Numbered from the stretch's first letter, positions 52,857 to 60,786 are shown. The stretch is 64,000 nucleotides of DNA from SG8-32-3 sp964514055 (GCA_964514055.1 CAZEPB010000003.1:62001-126000), one strand, 5' to 3'. Numbers and translations are program-made. Notes: generated by a model not told the origin, from the letters alone.

Positions 52857-53464
52857 TGGCGCGGGGTTCTAGCTATAGGGTTCCGCTGAGGCGGAGGCGA
52901 GAGGGAAAAACCGATTTTCAAGCGCGGAAAGCCTTGGTTTTGTCTGGTAAGCCGCGGCTTGTTTCTCGTAGTTCTGGCAGAAACATTGTTGTTCAGATTG
53001 TGGTTGCTAAGCCGCATGGAGATGAGGTCTTGGCTGCGGCACATAGCCGAGAGTTGAAGAAAGCTTATGGATGGAAAGCTTCGACGAGTAATGTTCCAGC
53101 CGCTTACCTTACAGGTTTGCTGTGCGGGTTAAAAGCCAAAAGCAAAGGTGCGGAAGAGGCGGTTCTGGATATTGGGTTGGTTGCGCCAGCGAAGGGTTCG
53201 AAGGTTTTCGCCGCGTTAGGCGGGGTTTTGGATGCTGGTGTGACGGTTCCTCATGATGAAGAGAAACTGGTTGAAGAGCGCGTCGAGGGAGAACACATCG
53301 CTGCGTACGGGAAGAGTTTAAGCGGTGACTCTGAGGCTTATTCTGCCAGGTTTTCGAAGTATTTGGAGCGGAAATTTGCTCCTGAGAAGCTTCCTGAGCA
53401 TTTTGCTAAGGTTAAAGCTGACATTGTTGGTTCATTTAAGAAGAAGGGTGAGAAGAAAGCATGA
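52856..53464 (+). CDS. rpl18: ribosomal protein L18 (uL18)
   Basis: 202 aa from ATG 52856 (the preceding TTG at 52841 lies inside rpl19e). MARGSSYRVPLRRRREGKTDF and KPRLVSRSSGRNIVVQIV match archaeal L18, which binds 5S rRNA with L5. It overlaps rps5 by 4 bases. Confidence 0.95.
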   Translation: MARGSSYRVPLRRRREGKTDFQARKALVLSGKPRLVSRSSGRNIVVQIVVAKPHGDEVLAAAHSRELKKAYGWKASTSNVPAAYLTGLLCGLKAKSKGAEEAVLDIGLVAPAKGSKVFAALGGVLDAGVTVPHDEEKLVEERVEGEHIAAYGKSLSGDSEAYSARFSKYLERKFAPEKLPEHFAKVKADIVGSFKKKGEKKA

Positions 53465-54111
53465 GTAGGTATAGAGGACGAGGAAGAGGACCAGAGCGCA
53501 CAGAGGAATGGGTTCCTAAGACACGTTTGGGTAAGATGATTCAAGAAGGCAAGGTTACGTCTATTGAAGAGGTTTTCTTGAGTGGCTTGAAGATTTCTGA
53601 GCCTCAGATTGTTGACGCGTTGCTTCCTGACCTTCAGGAGGAGGTTATAAACGTCAACTTGGTTCAGAAGCAGACAGATGCGGGTGAAAAATCAAGGTTT
53701 AAGGCTATTGTGGCTGTTGGAAACCGAGACGGTTACGTCGGCTTGGGTTCTGGTAAAGCCAACCAAGTGCGAAACGCGATTGAGAAAGCCTCAGCTAATG
53801 CGCGTTTGAACATCGTGCCTGTTAAGCGTGGGTGTGGAAGCTGGGAGTGCGGCTGCGGAAAGCCTCATTCAGTGCCATTTCAGGTTGAAGGCAAATGCGG
53901 CGGCGTGCGAGTGGTTATTGTGCCAGGTCCAAGAGGCTTAGGTCTTGTCGGTAGCGAAGTGGCGAAGGTTATTTTGGGTTTGGCGGGCGTTAAGGACCTT
54001 TGGATAAGAAGCCGTGGTTCCACGCGGACTGTGCCGTCTTATGCATGTGCGATTTTTGATGGGTTACGGAAGACTTATAGCTTGATTACTCAGGCGGACT
54101 GGGTGAGATAG
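53461..54111 (+). CDS. rps5: ribosomal protein S5 (uS5)
   Basis: 216 aa. The double-stranded-RNA-binding domain holds RFKAIVAVGNRDGYVGLGSG and KRGCGSWECGCGKPHSVPF, with the archaeal cysteine insert, and the C-terminal half has VIVPGPRGLGLVGS. S5 monitors decoding accuracy. One base separates it from rpl30. Confidence 0.95.
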   Translation: MSRYRGRGRGPERTEEWVPKTRLGKMIQEGKVTSIEEVFLSGLKISEPQIVDALLPDLQEEVINVNLVQKQTDAGEKSRFKAIVAVGNRDGYVGLGSGKANQVRNAIEKASANARLNIVPVKRGCGSWECGCGKPHSVPFQVEGKCGGVRVVIVPGPRGLGLVGSEVAKVILGLAGVKDLWIRSRGSTRTVPSYACAIFDGLRKTYSLITQADWVR

Positions 54112-54112
54112 A

Positions 54113-54601
54113 GTGACTGCAAAAGCTGACGAACGCAAGTGTTTCGCTGTGGTGAAGGTTCGAGGGACAATCAGCGCTCAACGTGAAGCCAGAGAAACCC
54201 TTGAGATGCTTCGTTTAGCTCGAACTAACAACGCGGTGCTTGTTGACAACCGCCCTTCATATATGGGTATGCTGTACAGAGTGCAGAACTACGTCACTTG
54301 GGGCGAAGTTTCGAAAGAAACCGTGGCGTTGCTGCTGAAAAAGCGGGGAAGACTCGCTGGCGTCAAAAAACTGACGGATGAAGCGGTGGAGAAGATGGGT
54401 TACAAGTCGATAGACAAGCTCGCCGAAGCTATAGTAAGCTGCAAAGCCGAGTTCCAGAAGCTGCCGAACGTGCAGCCTGTTTTCAAGTTGCGTCCGCCAA
54501 GCAAGGGTTTCAAGGGAAAAACCAAGAAGAGCTTCAGTGCAGGCGGCGAGGCAGGTTACCGAGGCGAAAAAATCAACGACCTCATAAAGCGTATGGTCTA
54601 A
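54113..54601 (+). CDS. rpl30: ribosomal protein L30 (uL30)
   Basis: 162 aa, archaeal long form. VVKVRGTISAQREARETLEML (split), PSYMGMLYRVQNYVTWGEV and the C-terminal FRLRPPSKGFKGKTKKSF-like segment (here FKLRPPSKGFKGKTKKSF). GTG start at 54113. The operon is broken after this gene; rpl15 follows only 2.1 kb later. Confidence 0.95.
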   Translation: MTAKADERKCFAVVKVRGTISAQREARETLEMLRLARTNNAVLVDNRPSYMGMLYRVQNYVTWGEVSKETVALLLKKRGRLAGVKKLTDEAVEKMGYKSIDKLAEAIVSCKAEFQKLPNVQPVFKLRPPSKGFKGKTKKSFSAGGEAGYRGEKINDLIKRMV

Positions 54602-54617
54602 ACAAAAGTTAAGTTTC

Positions 54618-56021
54618 TTAGCGTTTGCGTTTCTTGAAGTAGACCACCAGACTCGTGCCTATTATTGCCACTGCTAATATGGAAGCTGCAGCCAGTGTTG
54701 TGGGGGAAGGCTCAGTTTCGTTGGCTACAGTGAAGTTTATTGTTTCTGAAGTTCCAGTGTTACCAGCAGTGTCAGTGACATAAACTGTTACGTTGTGTAA
54801 ACCGTAGGATAGGCTGGTGAGAGTAACGTTGCTTTCTATTTCGACAACCATCTCACCGTCAAGCTTGTAACGCATCCAAGAGGCAGGCTCGTTCACGGTA
54901 AAACTCAAAAGAACATCAGCTGCAGTGTAAGTCTTTTTTTCTGGTGACAGAACCACGACTTCTGGCGCAGTACAATCAGTTGCTGGTACATAAAACGGGT
55001 CGGGCGTCCCATACCCCATGGGCACGTACTGCTCATTCACTGGACTAGTCGTTATGTTTGCAAAAAGGGAGTTGCTGGGAGGCAAAAATTCGCCTCCAAC
55101 CGCATAAAACAAGTCGTTAACAACTGCAACGCCAACATTACTGCGAAGCGTTGGCATGGAAGTCCCAACCGACCAGCGGTCATTTGTCGGATCATAAATT
55201 TGAGTTCCAGTTTCATCAAAAAAGTAAATTCGCTTAGGCGCATTTACGCCAGTTGTTGCACTCGCAACTGCATTTATCCCATATGTGGGTGCGTATATCC
55301 CAATGCTCCAGTTATCATTTACAGTGTTATATGTTTGAATGAATGGTCCTGACCATAGACCTGAGGCAGTATAATCGGTTGCTATGAAGTATATTTTGTC
55401 ATCAAGGACGGCTGAAGCGTAGCTCGTAATTTCATATGGCGGTGGAGTTTTTGTGTTCCATGAATCAGTTTCAGGATCATAGACATGGTTTGAACTGTTA
55501 TTGTATGGCGCACTTATCACATAGATTTTGCCGTTTACAGCATTTACGGTTATAGAACTTCTAGGAACAGGCATGGGCGCCTTGGTTTCCCAAGTATCCG
55601 TTGCTGGATCATAGACTTCGTTTACTTTGGTATCGCCATTATTATTAAAACCGCCTATGCAGTAGATTTTGTTTTGGTAAACCGCTATGCCAAAATGGCA
55701 TCTCGGAGTCGGCATGGGCGCCTTGAAAGTCCATATGTCCGTTGCAGGGTCATACTCTTCAGTTATATTTGTGTAACTAAGCATAGCCCCAGAAGCCGCC
55801 CCATATAAGCCGCCGATATCGCCTCCAACAGCGTAGATCTTCCCGTTCACTACGGCAACTCCGAGGCGCCCTCTTGCTTCATGCATAGGCATTTTTGATA
55901 CCCAATAGTCATCGCCTACATCAGCAGAGGATACCGCAGATTTAGCGACGATTATGCATAAGATCATTAGAAAGACTAGAACAAGCGACAGAGTCGCATG
56001 TTTACTCATGTTTATCACCAT
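54618..56021 (-). CDS. secreted Kelch-repeat surface protein
   Basis: 467 aa. An N-terminal signal segment (about 8-31; ATG 56010 starts MSKHATLSL and is a good alternative) is followed by five to six Kelch repeats with the usual NGKIYAVGG, QNKIYCIGG, YDPATDTWETKAPMP units, making a beta propeller. An Ig-like domain (VVVLSPEKKTYTAADVLLSF, then VTDTAGNTGTSETINF) and a C-terminal helix with KKRKR follow, so it is anchored outside the membrane. It sits antisense inside the ribosomal operon, divergent from hsp20, with two palindromes between. Binding partner unknown. Confidence 0.85.
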   Translation of the reverse strand: MVINMSKHATLSLVLVFLMILCIIVAKSAVSSADVGDDYWVSKMPMHEARGRLGVAVVNGKIYAVGGDIGGLYGAASGAMLSYTNITEEYDPATDIWTFKAPMPTPRCHFGIAVYQNKIYCIGGFNNNGDTKVNEVYDPATDTWETKAPMPVPRSSITVNAVNGKIYVISAPYNNSSNHVYDPETDSWNTKTPPPYEITSYASAVLDDKIYFIATDYTASGLWSGPFIQTYNTVNDNWSIGIYAPTYGINAVASATTGVNAPKRIYFFDETGTQIYDPTNDRWSVGTSMPTLRSNVGVAVVNDLFYAVGGEFLPPSNSLFANITTSPVNEQYVPMGYGTPDPFYVPATDCTAPEVVVLSPEKKTYTAADVLLSFTVNEPASWMRYKLDGEMVVEIESNVTLTSLSYGLHNVTVYVTDTAGNTGTSETINFTVANETEPSPTTLAAASILAVAIIGTSLVVYFKKRKR

Positions 56022-56055
56022 TATATTGAGCTGTTTCCGTGATTAAAGGGTTTTT

Positions 56056-56071
56056 GTCAAGGTTTCTTGAC
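56056..56071. promoter_or_regulatory. palindromic operator 1
   Basis: GTCAAG-GTTT-CTTGAC: 6-bp arms with a 4-base spacer, perfectly symmetrical. It has the same arms and spacer length as operator 2, 35 bp away centre to centre. It lies between the divergent Kelch gene and hsp20, upstream of both. Confidence 0.7.
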
Positions 56072-56088
56072 CAAACACACACAAGCGT

Positions 56089-56108
56089 TAGTCAAGATTT
56101 CTTGACTA
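56089..56108. promoter_or_regulatory. palindromic operator 2
   Basis: TAGTCAAG-ATTT-CTTGACTA: 8-bp perfect arms, 4-base spacer, same core as operator 1. It ends about 26 bp before the TATA element of hsp20-rpl15-secY (copy B), a good place for a dimeric regulator. Confidence 0.75.
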
Positions 56109-56134
56109 AGAACCAGCCGTTCACTAAGCGCTTT

Positions 56135-56180
56135 AATCTATATAAAGGGGGGCTATAGACAAAAATCGCACAACAGTTCT
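56135..56180 (+). promoter_or_regulatory. promoter-like element of hsp20-rpl15-secY (copy B)
   Basis: Starts AATCTATATAAAGGGG, then ggctatag at 56151-56158, then acaaaaatcgcacaacagtt. The first 24 bases occur in perfect inverted orientation after secY (58585-58608), and the second half matches copy A before rpl22. A TATA box centred near 56141 would start transcription near 56167 and give a leader of about 100 bases. Confidence 0.65.
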
Positions 56181-56270
56181 GGAGTAGGTGAACCACAGAA
56201 AAACGTTCTCTTGTTTGCGATACATTTTAAAGTTACGTTGGAAATGCCTTTGTATTCAGGAGAGGTTAAC

Positions 56271-56708
56271 TTGAGCATGAAATGGCGGAGAAGCAGAAAG
56301 CATCTGAAGTGGATAGACTTGACCAATCCAGATAGAGTTAACGCTAAAGACCGCTCCAAAATTCTCCGCGTTGAAAACATGCGAGCTCCAAGAAGCCTCT
56401 ATCCTTCATACTACAGGTCTTCACAAAACAACATCAAAAGAAAATGGAAAGAACCCAAACCCTTAATCGACATTTTCCAAGAAAAAAACTGGATAACCAT
56501 AGTCGCCGAAATCGCAGGCTTTAATAAGGAAACCTTAAAAATAAATGTGAAAGACCAGAAACTCACCCTTTCCGCAAAAGCCAAAGACCGCCGATACTAC
56601 AAAAGCTTAAATCTACCCAAAGTAGTGGTTCCAAACGTCGTCCACACCACATACAAAAACGGCGTGCTCGAAATCAAACTCAAAAAAAGCAACAAACAAG
56701 GAAGCTGA
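56271..56708 (+). CDS. Hsp20/alpha-crystallin-like small heat-shock protein
   Basis: 145 aa from TTG 56271, chosen because ggagagg at 56259-56265 stands 5 bases before it; ATG 56277 is two codons on. About 65 basic N-terminal residues precede an alpha-crystallin domain (WITIVAEIAGFNKETLKINV split; then KLTLSAKAKDRRYY and YKNGVLEIKLKK). The canonical A-x-x-x-n-G-V-L motif is present as TTYKNGVLEI. Small heat-shock proteins hold unfolding proteins in oligomers. It precedes rpl15 by 8 bases, so it is co-transcribed with rpl15 and secY, an uncommon arrangement. Confidence 0.8.
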   Translation: MSMKWRRSRKHLKWIDLTNPDRVNAKDRSKILRVENMRAPRSLYPSYYRSSQNNIKRKWKEPKPLIDIFQEKNWITIVAEIAGFNKETLKINVKDQKLTLSAKAKDRRYYKSLNLPKVVVPNVVHTTYKNGVLEIKLKKSNKQGS

Positions 56709-56716
56709 AAAGAAAA

Positions 56717-57139
56717 ATGCCCCACAAAGAAAGAAAAACCAGAAAAATGCGCGGCAGCCGAACACACGGCTACGGCAGAATAGGTCAACATAGGGATGCA
56801 GGCTCCAAAGGACACCGAAAAGTAGGACGCCACAAACACCTGTGGAGTTACGTCGTAACCTACGAACCCGATTACTTCGGCAAAAAGGGCTTCACGTCAC
56901 CCCAAAGCCTCAAACGCAGAGAAAACACCATCAACATCAACCAACTCGACCAAATAGCCGCGAAAACACCTGACGCACACATAGACCTGGCAAGCCTAGG
57001 CTACACCAAACTCCTTGGCACAGGAAAAATAACCAAACCCCTAACCATAACTGTGCCTTCATGCTCAAAAACCGCAGCTGAAAAAATAAAAAAAGCTGGC
57101 GGAAAAATCTCAACTGGGTCTCAGGAACACGGAGAGTAA
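56717..57139 (+). CDS. rpl15: ribosomal protein L15 (uL15)
   Basis: 140 aa. MPHKERKTRKMRGSRTHGYG, RIGQHRDAGSKGHRKVGRHK and the later KLLGTGKITKPLTITV are typical of archaeal L15. It belongs after rpl30 and before secY in archaeal operons; here hsp20 precedes it. secY starts 9 bases after its stop. Confidence 0.95.
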   Translation: MPHKERKTRKMRGSRTHGYGRIGQHRDAGSKGHRKVGRHKHLWSYVVTYEPDYFGKKGFTSPQSLKRRENTININQLDQIAAKTPDAHIDLASLGYTKLLGTGKITKPLTITVPSCSKTAAEKIKKAGGKISTGSQEHGE

Positions 57140-57148
57140 CATTAGTAA

Positions 57149-58558
57149 ATGGCAGGAAGATTTCTCAGCCTTTTCAGACCTCTCGCAAGAGTGCTGCCTG
57201 AAATTAAAGTTCCCGAACGCAAAGTCAGCTTTAACGAGAAAATCTTCTGGACCGCACTTGTTCTCATCATCTATCTGGTCATGTCCGAGATTTCACTCTA
57301 CGGAATCTCCAGCGATGTGCAAGACTCGTTTGGTCAATTGCGAGTGATTTTTGCTTCCAACCGCGGAACCCTCATGGAACTCGGCATAGGACCCATAGTC
57401 ACCGCAGGCTTAATCCTGCAGCTGCTAGTTGGCTCTGCCATTATACAATGTGACATGTCTGATCCTCAAGACAGGGGTTTGTTCACGGTGGCAAGCAAGT
57501 TCTTCTCCATTCTTCTTACTGGAATCCAGGCTTCAGCTTACATAATTAGCGGCATGTACGGTCCAACCCTGCCAGGAACAACGACGTTAATCATATTTGC
57601 GCAGCTTCTGGGCGCTGGAATAGTCGTGATGTTGATGGATGAGCTGGTGCAAAAAGGCTGGGGATTAGGCAGTGGGATCAGCCTTTTCATCATGGCTGGT
57701 GTTGCGCAGAACATTCTGTGGCAGACGTTTAATCCTGGAGCAGGTTTGTTTGTTGGGTCGCTTGACCTGCTTTTTAGAGGTGGGCAGACTTTGACGCAAT
57801 GGGTAATTGGGGCTGGTGCGTATCCTTCTTTGATCGGGTTTCTAGCAACCATTGGCACGTTTATTGTGATTATTTATTTGGAGGGTGTGAGAGTTGAGTT
57901 GCCGATGACTTATGCGGGGTACAAGGGTTTTCGCAGTCGTTACCCGATCAAGCTTTTGTACGTGTCTAATCTTCCGGTTATTTTTGCGTCGGCGCTTTTC
58001 GCTAACGTGTTCTTCTTTTCTCAGCTTCTCTGGAGTCAGATGGGGCAACCTGCTCCTGGAACAAATCTTCTCTTTCAGGTCATAGGCGATTATAACCGAA
58101 CATCTGATGGAAGCGTTACGCCTGTTGGAGGTTTGGCTTACTTTGTTACTCCGCCGAATAACATTTTGAGCGTAGCGGCTGAACCGATTCGGGCTTCGGT
58201 TTACTTGGCGATTCTGGTGGTTTTCTGTGCGGTTTTCTCGCTTATTTGGCTTGAAGTTGGTGGTCTTGGTCCTTCTACGGTGGCGAAGCAGCTTATGGAT
58301 TCAGGCATGCAGATTCCTGGTTATCGGCGTTCGGGAAGACCTATCGAGGCGATTCTTAAGCGGTATATTCCTGTGGTTACGATTCTAGGCGGAATAATCG
58401 TGGGGTTGATTGCTGGAATCGCAGATTTCCTAGGCGTTTTCGGAACAGGAACAGGCATACTGCTTTCGGTTGGCATAATCTACCAGTACTACGAACTGTT
58501 GATGCGTGAAAGAGCAGCGGAAATGTTTCCAGCGTTCAGAAGAATCATAGGAGAATAG
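57149..58558 (+). CDS. secY: protein translocase subunit SecY
   Basis: 469 aa, ten membrane helices. The plug and pore-ring region follows MSEISLYGISSD; the conserved GLGSGISLFIMAGVAQNI (split) and VELPMTYAGYKGFRSRYPIKL (split) are archaeal SecY hallmarks. With SecE and SecG/SecBeta it forms the membrane channel for secreted and membrane proteins. It is the last gene of the interrupted ribosomal operon. The inverted copy C lies 27 bases after its stop. Confidence 0.96.
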   Translation: MAGRFLSLFRPLARVLPEIKVPERKVSFNEKIFWTALVLIIYLVMSEISLYGISSDVQDSFGQLRVIFASNRGTLMELGIGPIVTAGLILQLLVGSAIIQCDMSDPQDRGLFTVASKFFSILLTGIQASAYIISGMYGPTLPGTTTLIIFAQLLGAGIVVMLMDELVQKGWGLGSGISLFIMAGVAQNILWQTFNPGAGLFVGSLDLLFRGGQTLTQWVIGAGAYPSLIGFLATIGTFIVIIYLEGVRVELPMTYAGYKGFRSRYPIKLLYVSNLPVIFASALFANVFFFSQLLWSQMGQPAPGTNLLFQVIGDYNRTSDGSVTPVGGLAYFVTPPNNILSVAAEPIRASVYLAILVVFCAVFSLIWLEVGGLGPSTVAKQLMDSGMQIPGYRRSGRPIEAILKRYIPVVTILGGIIVGLIAGIADFLGVFGTGTGILLSVGIIYQYYELLMRERAAEMFPAFRRIIGE

Positions 58559-58584
58559 TCAAAGACTCTAGCGCTCACAGCAGA

Positions 58585-58613
58585 CTATAGCCCCCCTTTA
58601 TATAGATTCAACT
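58585..58613 (-). repeat. inverted copy C of the TATA/G-tract element
   Basis: On the minus strand bases 58608-58585 repeat the first 24 bases of copy B without mismatch (TATA box, six G, ctatag), and 58613-58609 extend the match to copy D. On the plus strand tttatata (58598-58605) could be a TATA box for the possible RNA that follows, with transcription near 58621-58628. Confidence 0.7.
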
Positions 58614-58620
58614 AGGAGTT

Positions 58621-58751
58621 CACGAGGCCTAGGAATAGCTGTTTGAAAAAGGCTGTGTATTAAGGAATTAGGAAGCTGGTGCGGTGCGGCACGGTTCTAC
58701 GCGAGAACGGCGTTGTAACAGTTTTTCCAAGAGATAGTGTGAAGCCTCGTG
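58621..58751 (+). ncRNA. possible structured RNA after secY
   Basis: CACGAGGC at 58621-58628 pairs perfectly with GCCTCGTG at 58744-58751, closing about 131 bases. Inside, GTTCT-ACGCG-AGAAC forms a small hairpin (58694-58708 region) and ggaa...ttcc segments can pair around it. A TATA-like sequence lies about 22 bases upstream on the same strand. There is no protein-like frame. No known RNA family is recognised; SRP RNA and RNase P RNA are both larger. Confidence 0.35.
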
Positions 58752-59106
58752 TATCCAGAGTACATAATTGTTAAATATTTTCTTTGGCTATTATTATCTT
58801 GAGGGAAAGAGTCAAAGTCTATCCCGGAAACCTAAAAGCTTCAGCAACACGGAAATTACTTCAAACAGAAGCTAAGTAACAAGGGGTTCAAATTTACGCA
58901 AATAGCATTGAGTACTTTGCTATCAAACACCTCCTTCGTATAATCTCCCAGAAACTTCTAAGCCCCCTCTTTCCCTCATCCACTTTTTTGCCACACCGAC
59001 AATTCTGTTTTTCTTAATGAGACTTAATTACCTGCTCATCAGAGGAAAGTGAAAAAATAGCATTTTTACTTTACAAACATTCCACGAAGAAGAACCAAAT
59101 GCAGAA
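58752..59106. other. A+T-rich intergenic stretch with copy 1 of the 21-bp element
   Basis: Apart from the 21-bp element at 59063-59083 it holds a 26-codon frame starting TTG near 58799 (MRERVKVYPG...) that may be a gene fragment. The T-rich runs around 58986-58996 could terminate either side. Nothing else is recognised. Confidence 0.4.
59063..59083 (-). repeat. 21-bp element, copy 1
   Basis: Plus-strand tttttactttacaaacattcc. Three similar copies occur at 60509, 62038 and 63515. This copy lies just downstream of the 3' end of the transglutaminase-like gene; no gene start lies close by on the minus strand, which makes it the exception. Confidence 0.5.
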
Positions 59107-59949
59107 TCATTTAATCGTTGTCTTGAAATGTCTTCTTCTAAAAACCAGAGTTCCTACTGTAACTGTTAGCACAAATAGTGATAGAATAAGTATTGATGGA
59201 AGTTCTGGAATTTCTGGTGAAGGTGTTACGGAGGGAGTAGTCCATGACTTTGGAACATACTGCTGGTATTCTTTTATTTCGTAGATGCGCGCTTTTTCAT
59301 CTTTAAATTCTGGAGGAATCTCTCCAATTTCCCATCCATCTCCAGTAGTCTCACAGTAGTAGTATGTTTTGTCATTATAGGTGTAATAGGAACCTCGAAG
59401 ATTGTTTCCTAACACTCCAACTGCATAATGTTCTGGAGGATTGATGTAGACAGCACCATAGCCCATTATCAAAGTGAGTGTTGCAAACAATATTGCTGTG
59501 TCTTCACAGTCACCACCATTATCTACAAGAGTTTCCAAGGGAAATCTCGGGTATTCATCATATCCAGAAGTAACTGAGTCAGAGGTGTATGGCAAACTTT
59601 GAACAAAAGCTAAAACAAAACTCACCTGATCATATGGTTCATAATCTTTTTGTGAAGCAGCTTCTTCCAGCTTTTCAGCTACCTGTTTTAAGTAATAGTC
59701 ATTTGTGGTAGTTAGGAAACCATAACCGTCTGCTTGGTACTTCGTTCTGGTTGAAACTGACACGCTCTTGTATGCTTCGTACAAAGATTTTGGGATATCA
59801 AGGCTCCAAGTCCATTCATAACCTTTGTAGCTCCACTCAAAGGTTTCATGATAATAATCACTTTGGGCTTTAACTCCAAAAGGATAACACAAACTCAAGG
59901 ATAGCATCACCGCAAAAATGCATGAGCAGATTCCGAGTTTGGCTTTCAG
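59107..59949 (-). CDS. secreted transglutaminase-like cysteine protease-fold protein, apparent CTG start
   Basis: 280 aa if begun at CTG 59949. A signal peptide (KAKLGICSC, then IFAVMLSLSL) is followed by a transglutaminase-like domain with the catalytic cysteine in NGGDCEDTAILFA, histidine in PPEHYAVGV and an acidic partner further on. A Pro/Thr linker and a C-terminal helix (ILILSLFVLTVTVGTLVF) before RRRHFK anchor it outside the membrane. GTG 59910 would remove half of the signal peptide. The aggaga at 59958-59963 points to CTG 59949 (or ACG 59952); no ATG, GTG or TTG lies between the upstream TAA and 59910. It may process cell-surface peptides or proteins. Confidence 0.78.
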   Translation of the reverse strand: MKAKLGICSCIFAVMLSLSLCYPFGVKAQSDYYHETFEWSYKGYEWTWSLDIPKSLYEAYKSVSVSTRTKYQADGYGFLTTTNDYYLKQVAEKLEEAASQKDYEPYDQVSFVLAFVQSLPYTSDSVTSGYDEYPRFPLETLVDNGGDCEDTAILFATLTLIMGYGAVYINPPEHYAVGVLGNNLRGSYYTYNDKTYYYCETTGDGWEIGEIPPEFKDEKARIYEIKEYQQYVPKSWTTPSVTPSPEIPELPSILILSLFVLTVTVGTLVFRRRHFKTTIK

Positions 59950-60072
59950 CGTTTATTTCTCCTGAAAGGCTATTCAACGCTAATAATTACTTAATTGTAT
60001 TTGAGGTTTCCCTTCAATAATTCTACGCTAGAACAGCAATAAAGAGCATTTAAACTAAATTCAGCTAGAGGT

Positions 60073-60438
60073 TTAGCAAACTAGCGATTTTATCATCTTC
60101 TGCACTTCGTCGTGTCTAAATTCTTCAATTTTCATTATGCTTTTAATTAGGTGTTTTTTCCATTGCTCTTCATCTTTATACGAATGAAGAAAGATTACAT
60201 AGAAGCCATTCTTTCGATAAATCTTGTCCCGGTATTTATAGTCAAAATTCTCTGAACCACACACTTCTATGAACATGCCTAACCTTGGAACGTAGAAGTC
60301 AGGTGTCCATACTCTAGGTCTATTCTTTTCATCGTATACAAATATTGGAAACTCAAATTTCCAGTATAGCTTCAATTCTGTTAAATATTCTGCTACTTGC
60401 TTTTCAGAACTACTCATGTCAGTATAGATTGACGGCAT
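60073..60438 (-). CDS. PD-(D/E)xK-type nuclease-like protein
   Basis: 121 aa (ATG 60438; the ATG at 60417 gives MSSSEKQVAEYL). Small nuclease pattern: a glutamate in the first helix (SEKQVAEYL), TPDFYVP with aspartate after a strand, then GMFIEVCG with Glu, a final strand (GFYVIFLHS) and helix. This matches DUF559/Vsr-like endonuclease folds except that the usual ExK reads E-V-C. It may nick or cut DNA; no methyltransferase is nearby. A TATA-like cttatttaag followed by ggggg lies just before the start. Copy 2 of the 21-bp element lies about 70 bases upstream. Confidence 0.6.
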   Translation of the reverse strand: MPSIYTDMSSSEKQVAEYLTELKLYWKFEFPIFVYDEKNRPRVWTPDFYVPRLGMFIEVCGSENFDYKYRDKIYRKNGFYVIFLHSYKDEEQWKKHLIKSIMKIEEFRHDEVQKMIKSLVC

Positions 60439-60508
60439 ATGAAGACCCCCGCTTAAATAAGATTAGTGATTTAGTTTTTATTACTTGTGAATTGAACCTA
60501 TACTTACC

Positions 60509-60529
60509 TTTTTACTTCACGAACATTCC
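60509..60529 (-). repeat. 21-bp element, copy 2
   Basis: Plus-strand tttttacttcacgaacattcc. It stands about 70 bases upstream of the minus-strand nuclease-like gene, in the same relative orientation as copies 3 and 4. Confidence 0.55.
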
Positions 60530-60660
60530 TCTATTAGCTAACCATAGTCAAGAAATAGAGCGCTTCTGGGCAACTCAGAACGTTCAAATATTATCGTGAG
60601 AATATAGTACTTGGTGATTTTGGTCTAAAATCAATAATCAATCCCTTATTTGTGGCTGAA

Positions 60661-60786
60661 ATGAGAAGAAAACCGAAGAGGAAACATAAAGGAAAGAAAC
60701 TTTACAAAAACACTCATGGAACTTGGTACAGAGTAAGACGGAGTTACCGACTTAGGCGTAAAATTAAGCAAAGAAACCTGCGCTGA
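60661..60786 (+). CDS. very basic 41-aa mini-protein
   Basis: ATG 60661 (GTG 60652 adds MAE) opens 41 codons with 20 Arg or Lys residues: MRRKPKRKHKGKKLYK, then THGTWYRVRRSYRLRRKIK, ending NLR before TGA. It resembles small nucleic-acid-binding proteins in composition, like L39e or L41e in size, but matches neither. There is no strong Shine-Dalgarno. It is short, but the codon-level Lys/Arg pattern looks selected rather than random. Confidence 0.4.
   Translation: MRRKPKRKHKGKKLYKNTHGTWYRVRRSYRLRRKIKQRNLR

Noticed and set aside
54618..56021. Kelch gene as a pseudogene because it interrupts the ribosomal operon
   Set aside because: The frame is intact with signal peptide, full propeller repeats and C-terminal anchor, so it is likely functional.
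58799..58879. 26-codon frame MRERVKVYPG as a transposase fragment
   Set aside because: Too short to assign; no inverted repeats or other transposase parts are present.
58880..58905. ggttcaaattt as a tRNA T-arm
   Set aside because: No matching acceptor or anticodon stem is found around it.
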